35,318 bases of DNA, taken from contig JAUXSF010000040.1 of NCBI GenBank assembly GCA_030679955.1, positions 1 to 35,318 on the forward strand, given 5' to 3'. The notes beneath the pieces are model-generated. The model was not told where the DNA came from and did no database searches. It saw only the letters and a list, made by a program, of their open reading frames with translations. Both the position numbers and the translations under genes were made by a program. Shown here in pieces: positions 1-8,130 of this stretch. Position 1 is the stretch's first letter. Each line of letters starts with the position of its first letter. Source of the DNA: Chlamydiales bacterium (GTDB taxonomy: Bacteria; Chlamydiota; Chlamydiia; Chlamydiales; JAJFMA01).

Positions 1-2
1 AC

Positions 3-101
3 TGGGTGACCTTATGTATGTCTAAGCAAAAAAGAAAAAGCAGGAAAACGAGCCTACAGGCTATTGAAGAATCTGATTTCTACTATCAAGAAGTGAGTTA
101 G
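3..101 (+). CDS. Possible 3' end of an unrecognised gene (partial)
   Basis: A frame open from the left edge of the window ends at TAG 99-101. The visible tail is about 32 residues, with a basic stretch (SKQKRKSRK) and an acidic/aromatic end (EESDFYYQEVS). It could be the C-terminus of a protein that begins outside the window, or it could be chance: a frame this short is weak evidence. An internal ATG at 18 has no clear ribosome binding site. No family is recognised. It converges on the LuxR-type gene that ends at 138. Confidence 0.3.
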   Translation, partial: WVTLCMSKQKRKSRKTSLQAIEESDFYYQEVS

Positions 102-137
102 CCTGATGCGTATGCCTGCATATCCTGTAAAATCAAA

Positions 138-968
138 CTAGTGGTTGAGTAAGTCCCATTTGGAAGAGCATCCAAGTTTATTTTTGATGCTGTCAAAGTA
201 GTGTTCGACAGTTTTCTTGGCCAAGCCCATGACGGCGCCAGTTTGCTGGGCAGACTTTCCCTGCTTGAATAAATCTAAGCAACGTTGTTCTTGTCGCGAT
301 AGACCTGTTACTGTTTTCAGAAAAGAGGTTACTTTCGGATCGTTGTTACAGAGTGGAACCAGAGAAGGCGTTAAAAACTTATCTTTGCCTATGGCGATCT
401 GAGCATTAAATCCTTCCGCAGTCATCTTGCCGATGAGGTCTTCCGCTTCGCGTTTGAAGTAACGGCCAAATTTGTTCAGAAGATCCAACTGATCAATATA
501 TTGGTTCCACCGATTGTTTTCTAAACCTCCGCGGTTAGCGAAAACAAATGACTCCATCGAACTCTCATTAGCTTGCGTACTTAGTAAGAAATGATCGGCC
601 TCAAAACGAGTGCGAAGAATCTGTTGAGCTTCTGCGTCTACGGTGCAGGGAAGAATGGCGTGCCCTGATCGAAATAATGCAGGATGAGCACAATAAGGAT
701 TATGCAAGTAATAATGCTGCTCAAAATAGTATTGAGTAAACTCTGGCTCGTTGGATAAGTAGCAAAATCGCCCATCTGCATCGATGTAGGAATAGGAAAA
801 TACCTCTACACCTAGGCAATCAATTAAGGGCTCACATATTTTTTTAATCGTGCGGTCGAAGATTACAGAATACTTTGACGCATTAGATAGATTTGTCATA
901 CCCATCAATAATACATCAATATTGATTTTATGGCTAGAAATGGACAAGCTAGCTAGTAGCTTGTCCAC
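138..968 (-). CDS. LuxR-family transcriptional regulator with an N-terminal sensor-like domain
   Basis: 276 residues from a GTG start. The C-terminal ~60 residues are a LuxR/GerE helix-turn-helix: LSRQEQRCLDLFKQGKSAQQ, then a recognition-helix segment with KKTVEHYFDSIKNKLG. This predicts DNA binding. The first ~200 residues, rich in aromatics around positions 55-100, resemble the PAS-like ligand-binding domains of stand-alone LuxR regulators, but the ligand is unknown. The GTG lies 13 bases after the stop of the sulfotransferase-like gene, so the two are probably co-transcribed. ATG codons at 905 and 899 are possible shorter starts; none of the three has a convincing Shine-Dalgarno. The HTH call is firm and the sensor domain is inference. 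Confidence 0.85.
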   Translation of the reverse strand: MDKLLASLSISSHKINIDVLLMGMTNLSNASKYSVIFDRTIKKICEPLIDCLGVEVFSYSYIDADGRFCYLSNEPEFTQYYFEQHYYLHNPYCAHPALFRSGHAILPCTVDAEAQQILRTRFEADHFLLSTQANESSMESFVFANRGGLENNRWNQYIDQLDLLNKFGRYFKREAEDLIGKMTAEGFNAQIAIGKDKFLTPSLVPLCNNDPKVTSFLKTVTGLSRQEQRCLDLFKQGKSAQQTGAVMGLAKKTVEHYFDSIKNKLGCSSKWDLLNH

Positions 969-981
969 TAATACACATTAA

Positions 982-2025
982 TTATTGATTAGCTTTTAGT
1001 TCGCGATATAGAACGACCTTGGCTTCTACAGCTTCTTTTAAAGCCGCAGGAAAAAGATCACTCGATATGGCCTGGCTCAAGCTACCAGGTTTGTGACCGA
1101 CGCCAGTGCTGTGCCTAACAGGACCATTCCAAGCGTTTTCCGCTGGCATATTTCTAGTGGTCACACAGCGAAACTGATCGCCAACGCCAATCGTCCAATG
1201 TTTGATCATGTTTTGGCTGTATTCAAGTCCGCCAATATTTTCTACTAGGGCTTTGACTTTTTCTTCTTCAAAAATCCCTTCACCCTCAAAAACAGAATAA
1301 GGGCAGTCCTTGCGAACTCGCGCATCCTGAACGAAGGAATAAAGGTTTTCCCACGCAGCGCTAAACTCTTCAGAAACCAGAGTTAATGTTTGCTGACGAG
1401 CGAGCTGAAGGTCTTCGTCTGTGAGCACGTAAGCTTCTGGTTTGCCTAGACATCTGCAAAGGGTACTTTCATTAATTTTTCCCGATGATGCCGCGATAGT
1501 CGCTCGCAGATCTGTACCGTCCGCCATTAAGGCCAAAACATCTTTTGAACTTAGCGCATCACCCAATGGTGTCGCCCATTGATCATTGGTGTACCGAGTT
1601 AGCATAGAGAGCATATGTTGCCCTGGATCTCTAAATACAAACACGGTGTGGTTAGAAATACGAGCAAGTCGGCGCACATCATCAAGAGTAAGGGTCTGGC
1701 TAATGTCGTGGGTGACTAGTTTTACAGTGGCTTCAGAGTCACCTTCTTCCTGCATGCGCTGGAGGATAAAGGTACAGCCTGTTTGAAAGGCGTCCTCTAA
1801 TTTTTGAGGGTTATCCAGAATAGTGTACTTGCGTTCCGGTTGCTGCATGGCAAAAACGGAAAAAGGTTCATTGATTTGCCCGGTAGCTCCCTGTGTCAGG
1901 ATTAGTTCAACGGCAGTACCATGAGCTCTTGGCAAGGCAATGACGTTGGTCATTTGCAGCTTACCTGCGGCATGATCGTCTTGTAGTTTTTGATACGCTG
2001 ATGTTGGGCCTATTGATTGTAGCAT
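982..2025 (-). CDS. Sulfotransferase-like P-loop protein
   Basis: 347 residues, ATG at 2025 preceded by a strong AAAGGAG. Three pieces match the PAPS-dependent sulfotransferase fold. A degenerate 5'-phosphosulfate loop lies at about residues 29-42 (ALPRAHGTAVELIL, compare PRSGTT in bacterial members). NEPF is at 52-55. A 3'-phosphate-binding motif covers residues 128-140, VFVFRDPGQHMLS, in which Arg132 and Ser140 are eight residues apart as in known sulfotransferases. The first loop has AHGT where SGTT is usual, so the donor could differ or activity may be reduced. It is followed at 13 bp by the LuxR-type regulator gene, which suggests a shared transcript. Acceptor unknown. No PAPS-synthesis gene is visible here. 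Confidence 0.6.
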   Translation of the reverse strand: MLQSIGPTSAYQKLQDDHAAGKLQMTNVIALPRAHGTAVELILTQGATGQINEPFSVFAMQQPERKYTILDNPQKLEDAFQTGCTFILQRMQEEGDSEATVKLVTHDISQTLTLDDVRRLARISNHTVFVFRDPGQHMLSMLTRYTNDQWATPLGDALSSKDVLALMADGTDLRATIAASSGKINESTLCRCLGKPEAYVLTDEDLQLARQQTLTLVSEEFSAAWENLYSFVQDARVRKDCPYSVFEGEGIFEEEKVKALVENIGGLEYSQNMIKHWTIGVGDQFRCVTTRNMPAENAWNGPVRHSTGVGHKPGSLSQAISSDLFPAALKEAVEAKVVLYRELKANQ

Positions 2026-2063
2026 CTGAAATCTCCTTTGTTTGTCTCAGATCAACAACTATG

Positions 2064-2082
2064 CGATAGGTGCCCACTATCG
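2064..2082. promoter_or_regulatory. Inverted repeat, possible operator
   Basis: CGATAG (2064-2069) and CTATCG (2077-2082) are perfect 6-bp inverted arms with a 7-base centre, about 40 bp upstream of the sulfotransferase-like/LuxR pair. The 19-bp overall size is like that of LuxR-type boxes, so autoregulation is plausible but unproven. A second small palindrome, GGGAT-AAA-ATCCC, lies at 2089-2101. Confidence 0.35.
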
Positions 2083-2116
2083 AAATACGGGATAAAATCC
2101 CCTATTTAAGGATTCA

Positions 2117-2147
2117 ACAGGATATGCAGGATCGATGCCTATCCTGT
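2117..2147. repeat. Hairpin copy of the ACAGGAT intergenic repeat family
   Basis: ACAGGATATGCA and TGCCTATCCTGT pair over 11 of 12 positions around a 7-base loop. The same words (ACAGGAT, GCAGGATCG, ATCCTGT) recur at 8064-8123, 26268-26328 and 26369-26423, with short fragments near 115-136, 3782-3797 and 15047. It lies in the divergent promoter region in front of the MscS channel gene, so it may form a structure in that leader. Confidence 0.6.
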
Positions 2148-2178
2148 AACGTCCACTTTTTAAAATTTACGAGGTAAA

Positions 2179-3669
2179 ATGCCGTACTATGTTAAAAGAG
2201 AGAATGACTGTCTTCAGGAAAGATTTAATAATAGGGTCGATATGCCATCCAGAATCCATAATTTTTGCAGTTATCTAGAGCTCGCGAGAATAATTTTACT
2301 GGCTCTTGTCCTCTGCCCCTTATTAATATTTGCGGAAGTGAATAACACCGAAAAAAAAGATTCCGTTAAAGCTACTGAATCTCCTCCTTTACCTCCAAAA
2401 GTGGATGTGAAACCGTTAGCACTCGACCATGAGATCAGTGATCGCCTGAAAAATATATTGAAGTCCACTGGCTGGTTTATTCGTCCAGAAGTCCATGTGA
2501 AAGATGGCGTAGTCTTCTTAGAAGGCGGAACAGGAAAAGATGAATATAAAAAATGGGCTAGCGACTTAGCTCGCAACACTCAAGACAGCGTAGCTGTCGT
2601 CAACCATATCCACGTTATGCCGCCATCTATCTACGAGGATTTTGATCCAGTTATCGATGGATTGATGGAGCAATGGCGCGCCTTTCTGCGCACGATCCCT
2701 TCAATTATCTTCGGCTTGCTGATTCTTGTCCTAACCTGGATTTCTGTGAAAATCATCACCCTGCTAGCTGGCTGGATGCTGCAAAAAAGACTAAAAAATC
2801 CCCTACTCCAACGTGTCATTTGCTGGGCAATAGGCTTGGCTGTATGCGTCGTCGGGTTATACACTGTCTTTCACTTAATGGGACTTACTGACATCGCCTT
2901 AACAGTCATCGGCGGTACTGGCTTGCTGGGTATTATCTTAGGTATAGCTTTCAAAGATATCACAGAAAACCTATTGGCTAGCATCTTCCTAAGCGTCAAT
3001 AACCCTTTCAATGGCGGAGATTTAATTGAAATTGATGGCATCACAGGCTACGTTAAAAGCCTTAATGTTAGAAGCACAGTGCTCGTTACACTAGACGGCA
3101 ACTACGTTCAAATACCAAATTCGAAAGTTTACAAAAATAATATCTGCAATTACACGGTCAACTCTAATCGAAGAGAAGACTTTACCATAGAGTTGGCCTA
3201 CACATGCCCGATTGCGGATGCTCAAGATACTGCTATGGATGTTTTAATGAATCACCCGGTTATTTTGAAAAATCCCGAACCATGGGTTTTGGTGGAAAGC
3301 ATCGTAAAGGCTACCATTTTATTACGAATCTACTTTTGGTTAGATGCTGAAAAGCATAGTAGATTAAAGGTTAAATCATCCGTCATCAGACTGGTCAAGC
3401 AAGCATTTCAGGCAAAGGGATTATCGATGGCCAACGAGCAAAGAGAACGCATTTTCCCTGAAGGACTTACTGTTCGTATGATTTCGGAATCTGAAGACAT
3501 TAAAGCCTCAGCTAAAAAGCCAGCCAAAACCTCTAAAAAGGAAGGGCTCGTTGCAACGACTTCCGAGGGAGCTCTGAATTCTGATGCCGAAGAAATTAAA
3601 GAACAGGCCCTTGAATCTCGAATTCCCGAAGATGAAAAGAACCTACTAAAGAACTCAAGTAGCAACTAG
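2179..3669 (+). CDS. MscS-family mechanosensitive channel with a BON domain
   Basis: 496 residues. After a 21-residue lead comes a hydrophobic signal/anchor (about residues 35-52, IILLALVLCPLLIFA). A BON-like domain follows (about 80-148, with VHVKDGVVFLEGG and VAVVNHIHV). Next are membrane helices near 170-195 and 212-235, and the MscS pore helix and beta domain (about 240-325: GLLGIILGIAFKDITENLLA, PFNGGDLIEIDGITGYV, VQIPNSKVY). The tail is charged and rich in Lys/Glu/Ser. MscS channels open under membrane tension and release osmolytes. BON domains bind membranes or periplasmic partners. GAGGT sits 4-5 bases before the ATG at 2179; an ATG at 2242 just before the signal segment is an alternative start. 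The neighbouring trehalose genes make an osmotic role sensible. Confidence 0.9.
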   Translation: MPYYVKRENDCLQERFNNRVDMPSRIHNFCSYLELARIILLALVLCPLLIFAEVNNTEKKDSVKATESPPLPPKVDVKPLALDHEISDRLKNILKSTGWFIRPEVHVKDGVVFLEGGTGKDEYKKWASDLARNTQDSVAVVNHIHVMPPSIYEDFDPVIDGLMEQWRAFLRTIPSIIFGLLILVLTWISVKIITLLAGWMLQKRLKNPLLQRVICWAIGLAVCVVGLYTVFHLMGLTDIALTVIGGTGLLGIILGIAFKDITENLLASIFLSVNNPFNGGDLIEIDGITGYVKSLNVRSTVLVTLDGNYVQIPNSKVYKNNICNYTVNSNRREDFTIELAYTCPIADAQDTAMDVLMNHPVILKNPEPWVLVESIVKATILLRIYFWLDAEKHSRLKVKSSVIRLVKQAFQAKGLSMANEQRERIFPEGLTVRMISESEDIKASAKKPAKTSKKEGLVATTSEGALNSDAEEIKEQALESRIPEDEKNLLKNSSSN

Positions 3670-3806
3670 TGATTGAGCAAGTAACACTTGGATATCTCCT
3701 TGTTTTATTTCATCCCGCAATTATGCCGTGTGACACACCTTTTTCTCTACAATGGTTTGAAGTACAAAGATCTAAAATTCTGCCCATCCTGTTAAGTCCA
3801 TTTAAT

Positions 3807-5273
3807 CTAATCGGGTATGGATAATGGGAAGGTCTTGAGATCACTCGCTACAGCGGCACTTAGAAAAGACTCGGTCCAGCGCCAGATATCATTTCGACTT
3901 ACTTGACGTCGCATACGCCTCATGCGCAGCTTGCGCTCTTCAGGCGACATAGTAAGTGCTTGATGTAAAGCTTTTGCCATACCAATAACATCATAGGGAT
4001 GAATAGGCACAGCGCCATTCTGCATCTGACTGGCAGCTCCAGCGAATTCACTGAGAAGGAGCACGCCATTTTCATCGATGTTACTAGCCACATATTCTTT
4101 GCAGACAAGGTTCATCCCATCTTTAACGGGTGTGATAAATCCCACCTCGCATGTTCGGTAGTGGGCTAGCAGCTCGGCACGTGGTAGAGAACGAAAAGCA
4201 TAATGAATAGGAACCCACCCCTCTTTGGTAAATTGGCTGTTGATTTTACCGACTAGCTTGTCGATTGTATTCTTTAGTTCTTGATATTTGGGGACCACCT
4301 CTCTACTAGGAATTACAGCCTGAATGAAGCAAACTTTCTTATGGAACTCCGGGTAAGCTTCCAAAAAAGAACGAATGGCCTCCAGGCGATAAGGTATCCC
4401 CTTAGTATAATCCAAGCGATCGATGCTTAAGATAAGCTGCAGATTAGGGAATTGCTCGTGCAGCAGCCAAGCTGCTTTTTCAACCTCTTCAGAGGCCGCT
4501 TGGTCAGAAAATTCTTTGAAATCGATGCTAATGGGAAATGCTCCAACTCGAACCTCACCAAAATCGGTTGAGCAGACATGCATAGCACCCGCCACCTTGA
4601 CAACAACATCTTTGCGCAACATGCGAACGCATTGGATGAAGTTCCTTTTATCGCGGTTCGTTTGAAAACCGATTAGGTCATACCGAAGGAGGGCATTAAG
4701 CAGCTCTGTACGCCACGGCAGCTTTAAGAAAATATCCAGTGGAGGAAAAGGTATATGAAGAAAAAATCCTATTTTTGAATCCACTCCAAGCTGTCGAAGT
4801 TCCTTTCCGGCTAACATCAAATGGTAGTCATGAACCCAGATAAAATCGCCGGGCTTTCGGAAGCGACTAATTTCTTCCGCAAACCGCGCATTAACACGTT
4901 GATAAGCGTTCCAATAAGAGGGCACAAAATTGCACAAAGATTGTAAGTCATGAAATAGCGGCCACACGATCTCATTGGCAAAGCCGTGGTAGTATTGGTC
5001 TACTTCATCTTCAGAAATAAATACTGGAGCATACTCAAAACCACTCTCTTGACTAGCCAGATCTACTGCCTCTAGAACCTTTTCCTGCGATGCTTTGACA
5101 GTTCCTGGCCAACCTACCCAAAGCCCACCGCGATCTTTTAATACCGGAGCCAACGCTGTGACCAGGCCCCCAGAACCGCCATGCACCTCCACATCACCAT
5201 TCTTGGCCTCCATTTCAAAAGGCAGACGGTTCGACGCAATGATAATGCGCTGAGAGCTTAAAGGCTCGCTCAT
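3807..5273 (-). CDS. otsA: Trehalose-6-phosphate synthase
   Basis: 488 residues, GT20 family, the usual length for OtsA. It transfers glucose from UDP-glucose (or ADP-glucose) to glucose-6-phosphate, giving trehalose-6-phosphate in the cytoplasm. Recognisable motifs: [10 protein letters not shown] at the N-terminus, [50 protein letters not shown] and, in the donor site, [11 protein letters not shown] followed by [18 protein letters not shown] sits just before the ATG. The start overlaps the otsB stop by 4 bp, so translation is probably coupled. Last gene of the four-gene trehalose operon. No lesions seen. Confidence 0.96.
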   Translation of the reverse strand: MSEPLSSQRIIIASNRLPFEMEAKNGDVEVHGGSGGLVTALAPVLKDRGGLWVGWPGTVKASQEKVLEAVDLASQESGFEYAPVFISEDEVDQYYHGFANEIVWPLFHDLQSLCNFVPSYWNAYQRVNARFAEEISRFRKPGDFIWVHDYHLMLAGKELRQLGVDSKIGFFLHIPFPPLDIFLKLPWRTELLNALLRYDLIGFQTNRDKRNFIQCVRMLRKDVVVKVAGAMHVCSTDFGEVRVGAFPISIDFKEFSDQAASEEVEKAAWLLHEQFPNLQLILSIDRLDYTKGIPYRLEAIRSFLEAYPEFHKKVCFIQAVIPSREVVPKYQELKNTIDKLVGKINSQFTKEGWVPIHYAFRSLPRAELLAHYRTCEVGFITPVKDGMNLVCKEYVASNIDENGVLLLSEFAGAASQMQNGAVPIHPYDVIGMAKALHQALTMSPEERKLRMRRMRRQVSRNDIWRWTESFLSAAVASDLKTFPLSIPD

Positions 5274-6061
5274 TTACTCCCCCCAATACAGTCGATCCAG
5301 CGATCGAGAAAAGCAATTACATCCTCGGGTGGGTTTAAAATAAGGTCGGCAGCAGTCGCACGAGGTTCACGCCTGACCAATGCTTTTAGACCGCGCTTAC
5401 CCATCGCTTTAAAGGCATCTTCGTCGGTATAGTCATCACCTAAATAGGCCGCAGGAACGCCTTCTGGATAGTCCCGCAAGACGGTATCGACGACGACTCC
5501 CTTGTGAATATTCTCAGGACGTAATTCCAGGCCATTGTCGAAATCCGCGACAACCAATTCGTGCGCGGCAGCCAAAGGCTCCCAAAGCTCACGAACTGTT
5601 TTGGCGATATTCTGCTGTGTGGGTATGGGTTCGCCACGCCAATGAACAGCGATGGAGTAGGGCTTACTTTCATGGCGCACTGTTGGTAGCGTCGCTAGCA
5701 AAATGACCAGCCCCTGCTTCAACCCCTTTTCCTGTTTTTCTGAAAGATCTTGGGTACGCTTGTTATCGTTAACAAGCCTTTCAGCGCCGTGACATCCCCA
5801 TAACTCGGGTACCGTATTCAGCCGCATAAACGTGCGCAGGTTATCCACAGGTCGCCCGCTTACAACAATCAAACGTGTTCCGGTTTCTTGAATCAAACGA
5901 TCCAGCCTGGGGGCTATGCCAGGGTACATATCAACCTGTTGAGGATCAGCATGAAATGGTGCGAGAGTGCCATCAAAATCTAAAAATAGCACCGCTGCAT
6001 TGGAGTCGCCTAATTGATCAAAAAACTGGCTGATAACAGCACCTCCTTTTGATAACTCCAT
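5270..6061 (-). CDS. otsB: Trehalose-6-phosphate phosphatase
   Basis: 263 residues, HAD superfamily. It removes the phosphate from OtsA's product to give trehalose. Motif I is LFLDFDGTLAPF (nucleophile Asp and DGT). VVSGRPV, WGCHGAE, AVHWRG, ELRPENIHKG and the metal-binding loop YLGDDYTDEDAF follow in the expected order. Length is normal for bacterial OtsB. The ATG at 6061 follows the treT stop by 3 bp, and the 3' end overlaps otsA by 4 bp. An AAAGGAGGT inside the first codons has no start codon suitably placed after it, so ATG 6061 is kept. Confidence 0.95.
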   Translation of the reverse strand: MELSKGGAVISQFFDQLGDSNAAVLFLDFDGTLAPFHADPQQVDMYPGIAPRLDRLIQETGTRLIVVSGRPVDNLRTFMRLNTVPELWGCHGAERLVNDNKRTQDLSEKQEKGLKQGLVILLATLPTVRHESKPYSIAVHWRGEPIPTQQNIAKTVRELWEPLAAAHELVVADFDNGLELRPENIHKGVVVDTVLRDYPEGVPAAYLGDDYTDEDAFKAMGKRGLKALVRREPRATAADLILNPPEDVIAFLDRWIDCIGGSK

Positions 6062-6064
6062 AGT

Positions 6065-7336
6065 TCAGATCAACCTCGGACCTTTAGGAAGTTCAATACG
6101 ATCAGCTCCTGGATACTGCAAGGAGTAAAATAGACTTAAGTAATCTCGCAGATGCCTTGTAATCAGAAACTTTTCACGAACATATTGTCGTCCTCGCTCG
6201 CCCATTAGGCGTGCCTCGCTGTTTCGTTGTAACAAATAACGAATACGGTATGCCGCGCCCTCCGGAGTATGCACCAAAAAGCCTGTCTGCCAGTTGATGA
6301 CCTGCAGGCGTATTCCGCCTACTGATCCACCGATAACAGGCTTACTCTTCCACAGAGCTTCCGTTACCGTTAGCCCAAAGCCCTCTTTAACGGACTTCTG
6401 TAATACGATATCAGCAGCACTTTGCAGGGCATTGATGGTGCGGTGCGCATCACCAGGCAGCGCCAAAATATGAATATCAGGGTCCTCTGCTGCGGCCGTG
6501 CGGACCTCTTGCAGCACAATATCCCCTTCCGGGTCATCTTTGGCATCTCCTCCTGCTAAAACCAGCTGTATCGAGGAGTTATATTTCTTGACCATCCGGT
6601 ATGCTTCGATCACGCCAACAGGATCTTTGAAGCGGTCAAAACGAGACACCTGCAAAATTAATGGTCTATTGGGATCCAGCCCAAACATTTCATGCACTTG
6701 ATTGATCTCTTTCGCCTCCAGCTCGATATTTTTCTCACTAAGTGGGTCAATACTCGGAGGAATGATGAAAATAGGTTTGGGTGATGGATGTGCAAACTGC
6801 GCTAAAGAGTAGATGGATGCGTCGAACAGTTGAATGTATTGATCCAAAAACTTCCAGACAGGTCTAAAAGGTCTGCTAGCATCCACATGACAGCGCCATA
6901 TCCACTTACCTTTGCGATCAGGTATATCTTTGATCATAGCGATAGGCTGTGGGTCGTGTATGACAACAATTTGAGATTCAGTAAGCACATCTCGCAAGGT
7001 TTCAGCATTGGATTTATTGACATCCTGAAACAACTTCAACTGCGCAGGGGTGATTACTGGGCGATCGCCCTGTATGCCGTTGTGAAAGCTCTTGGTCACA
7101 GCATAAAACTCGTTTGGCGCTTGAATCACTTCCCATCTGGTATCAATGCCTAGAGCCCTTGTTAGTGGCACCATGGTGTTTAAGATTTCGGCGACGCCAC
7201 CGCCGGAAGCGGTAGAGTTAACATGACAAATCGTCATGTTTTTTAATGGTTCAGCAAGTTGGTAGAGTTGATCAACAACCTCCTGCCCAACGATCTGCTC
7301 GTAATCTTCTAGTGTGCGCAGAAAGGCTCCATTCAT
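6065..7336 (-). CDS. treT: Trehalose synthase TreT (NDP-glucose:glucose glycosyltransferase, GT4)
   Basis: 423 residues. TreT joins NDP-glucose and free glucose directly to trehalose, reversibly, with no phosphorylated intermediate. Evidence: the N-terminal block HVNSTASGGGVAEILNTMVP, IVVIHDPQP, WIWRCHVD, the GT4 donor domain with LQVSRFDRFKDP and LVLAGG, and the C-terminal KEGFGLTVTEALWKSKPVIG with the E-x7-E pair. GGAGGT lies 6 bases before the ATG. Its start overlaps the upstream DUF5752 stop as ATGA, and such a partner gene is a common TreT neighbour. Having TreT and OtsAB in one operon gives two independent entries to trehalose. Confidence 0.92.
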   Translation of the reverse strand: MNGAFLRTLEDYEQIVGQEVVDQLYQLAEPLKNMTICHVNSTASGGGVAEILNTMVPLTRALGIDTRWEVIQAPNEFYAVTKSFHNGIQGDRPVITPAQLKLFQDVNKSNAETLRDVLTESQIVVIHDPQPIAMIKDIPDRKGKWIWRCHVDASRPFRPVWKFLDQYIQLFDASIYSLAQFAHPSPKPIFIIPPSIDPLSEKNIELEAKEINQVHEMFGLDPNRPLILQVSRFDRFKDPVGVIEAYRMVKKYNSSIQLVLAGGDAKDDPEGDIVLQEVRTAAAEDPDIHILALPGDAHRTINALQSAADIVLQKSVKEGFGLTVTEALWKSKPVIGGSVGGIRLQVINWQTGFLVHTPEGAAYRIRYLLQRNSEARLMGERGRQYVREKFLITRHLRDYLSLFYSLQYPGADRIELPKGPRLI

Positions 7337-8010
7337 CTGCTACCTCCATTCACTTCATGAGGAATGAAATAGTTGAATACAACTTCGCACAATTTGCGTT
7401 GTAGATCCGTCAGCGAGAGGAAATAGGGGTCTATTGTTGACAGCATTCCAACCAAATCTTTGTATTCATCATAGTCCTTCAGCCATGTGCTGACATCGTC
7501 GCGGCGCTCATCCGTGCGGCGGCGCGCATCGATAAAATGGTAAAAGACAGAACTTCTCCGCATCGCCGGCATAATCTTCACCAGATCCTTGGGTTCAGCT
7601 ATCTGGTGGCGTGTATCAAAGATTATTGTCTTGGAATCACCAAAGTAAAAAGGCTTATCTGCTCGCGTAGTGGATAAGATGTCACGCTCGTCCAGGCGAT
7701 TCTCAATCATTTCCAAAAGCTCAACACGCAGCTCTTCGAAATTACGGTAGTCCCCTGGATCCAACGTTTCAATGCGTTCGGCTAGCACATCGTCGTGCAA
7801 AGAGTCATATACCCAAAAAGAAAAGTCGTTGCGATAGTCTGGATGCTCGAAAGACGTGGTTAGACGTCTGCCCCAAAAGTGGAAATAGAGTGACCCGAGG
7901 GGAGTATTTGTTAATCGATCTCTGAATTCCGTAAGTGTCAGAGCTTTTATGCCCGTAGCAAGGGTGGCGATTGTACAATCTTTAACCAAAAAAATAGCAG
8001 GAGCGACCAT
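7333..8010 (-). CDS. DUF5752 family protein, first gene of the trehalose operon
   Basis: 225 residues from ATG 8010, which has GGAGGT 7 bases upstream. A longer in-frame TTG start at 8055 has no such site and is rejected. The middle carries the family's pattern: SLYFHFWGRRL, then DFSFWVYDSLHDDVLAERIE, then LDPGDYRNFEELRVELLEMI. A second half (residues ~120-225) is rich in Arg/Asp (DARRRTDERRDD) and ends FNYFIPHEVN. DUF5752 genes commonly sit next to trehalose or glycosyltransferase genes. The biochemical role is not established; a regulatory or accessory role for TreT is inference from its ATGA overlap with treT. Confidence 0.8.
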   Translation of the reverse strand: MVAPAIFLVKDCTIATLATGIKALTLTEFRDRLTNTPLGSLYFHFWGRRLTTSFEHPDYRNDFSFWVYDSLHDDVLAERIETLDPGDYRNFEELRVELLEMIENRLDERDILSTTRADKPFYFGDSKTIIFDTRHQIAEPKDLVKIMPAMRRSSVFYHFIDARRRTDERRDDVSTWLKDYDEYKDLVGMLSTIDPYFLSLTDLQRKLCEVVFNYFIPHEVNGGSR

Positions 8011-8063
8011 AAGGACCTCCGCGTACAGTTTTGCCTCTAAGCTTTGTTGTACCAAAAACGAAC

Positions 8064-8123
8064 TTTACAGGATAGGCAGGATCGCTGCACGGCAGGATAG
8101 GCAGGATGGCAATTGATTTTTAG
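8064..8123. repeat. Copy of the ACAGGAT dispersed intergenic repeat
   Basis: This ~60-bp copy (TTTACAGGATAGGCAGGATC and onward to GATTTTTAG) closely matches 26268-26328 and the inverse of 26369-26423, including the GGATCGCTGCxCGGCA core. It lies between ispE and the trehalose operon, within the presumed leader of the operon. Confidence 0.7.
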
Positions 8124-8130
8124 CCACTTA

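Noticed and set aside
3721-3755. Rho-independent terminator after the MscS gene
   Set aside because: Only a 4-bp stem (GTGT/ACAC) before five Ts; too weak to call.
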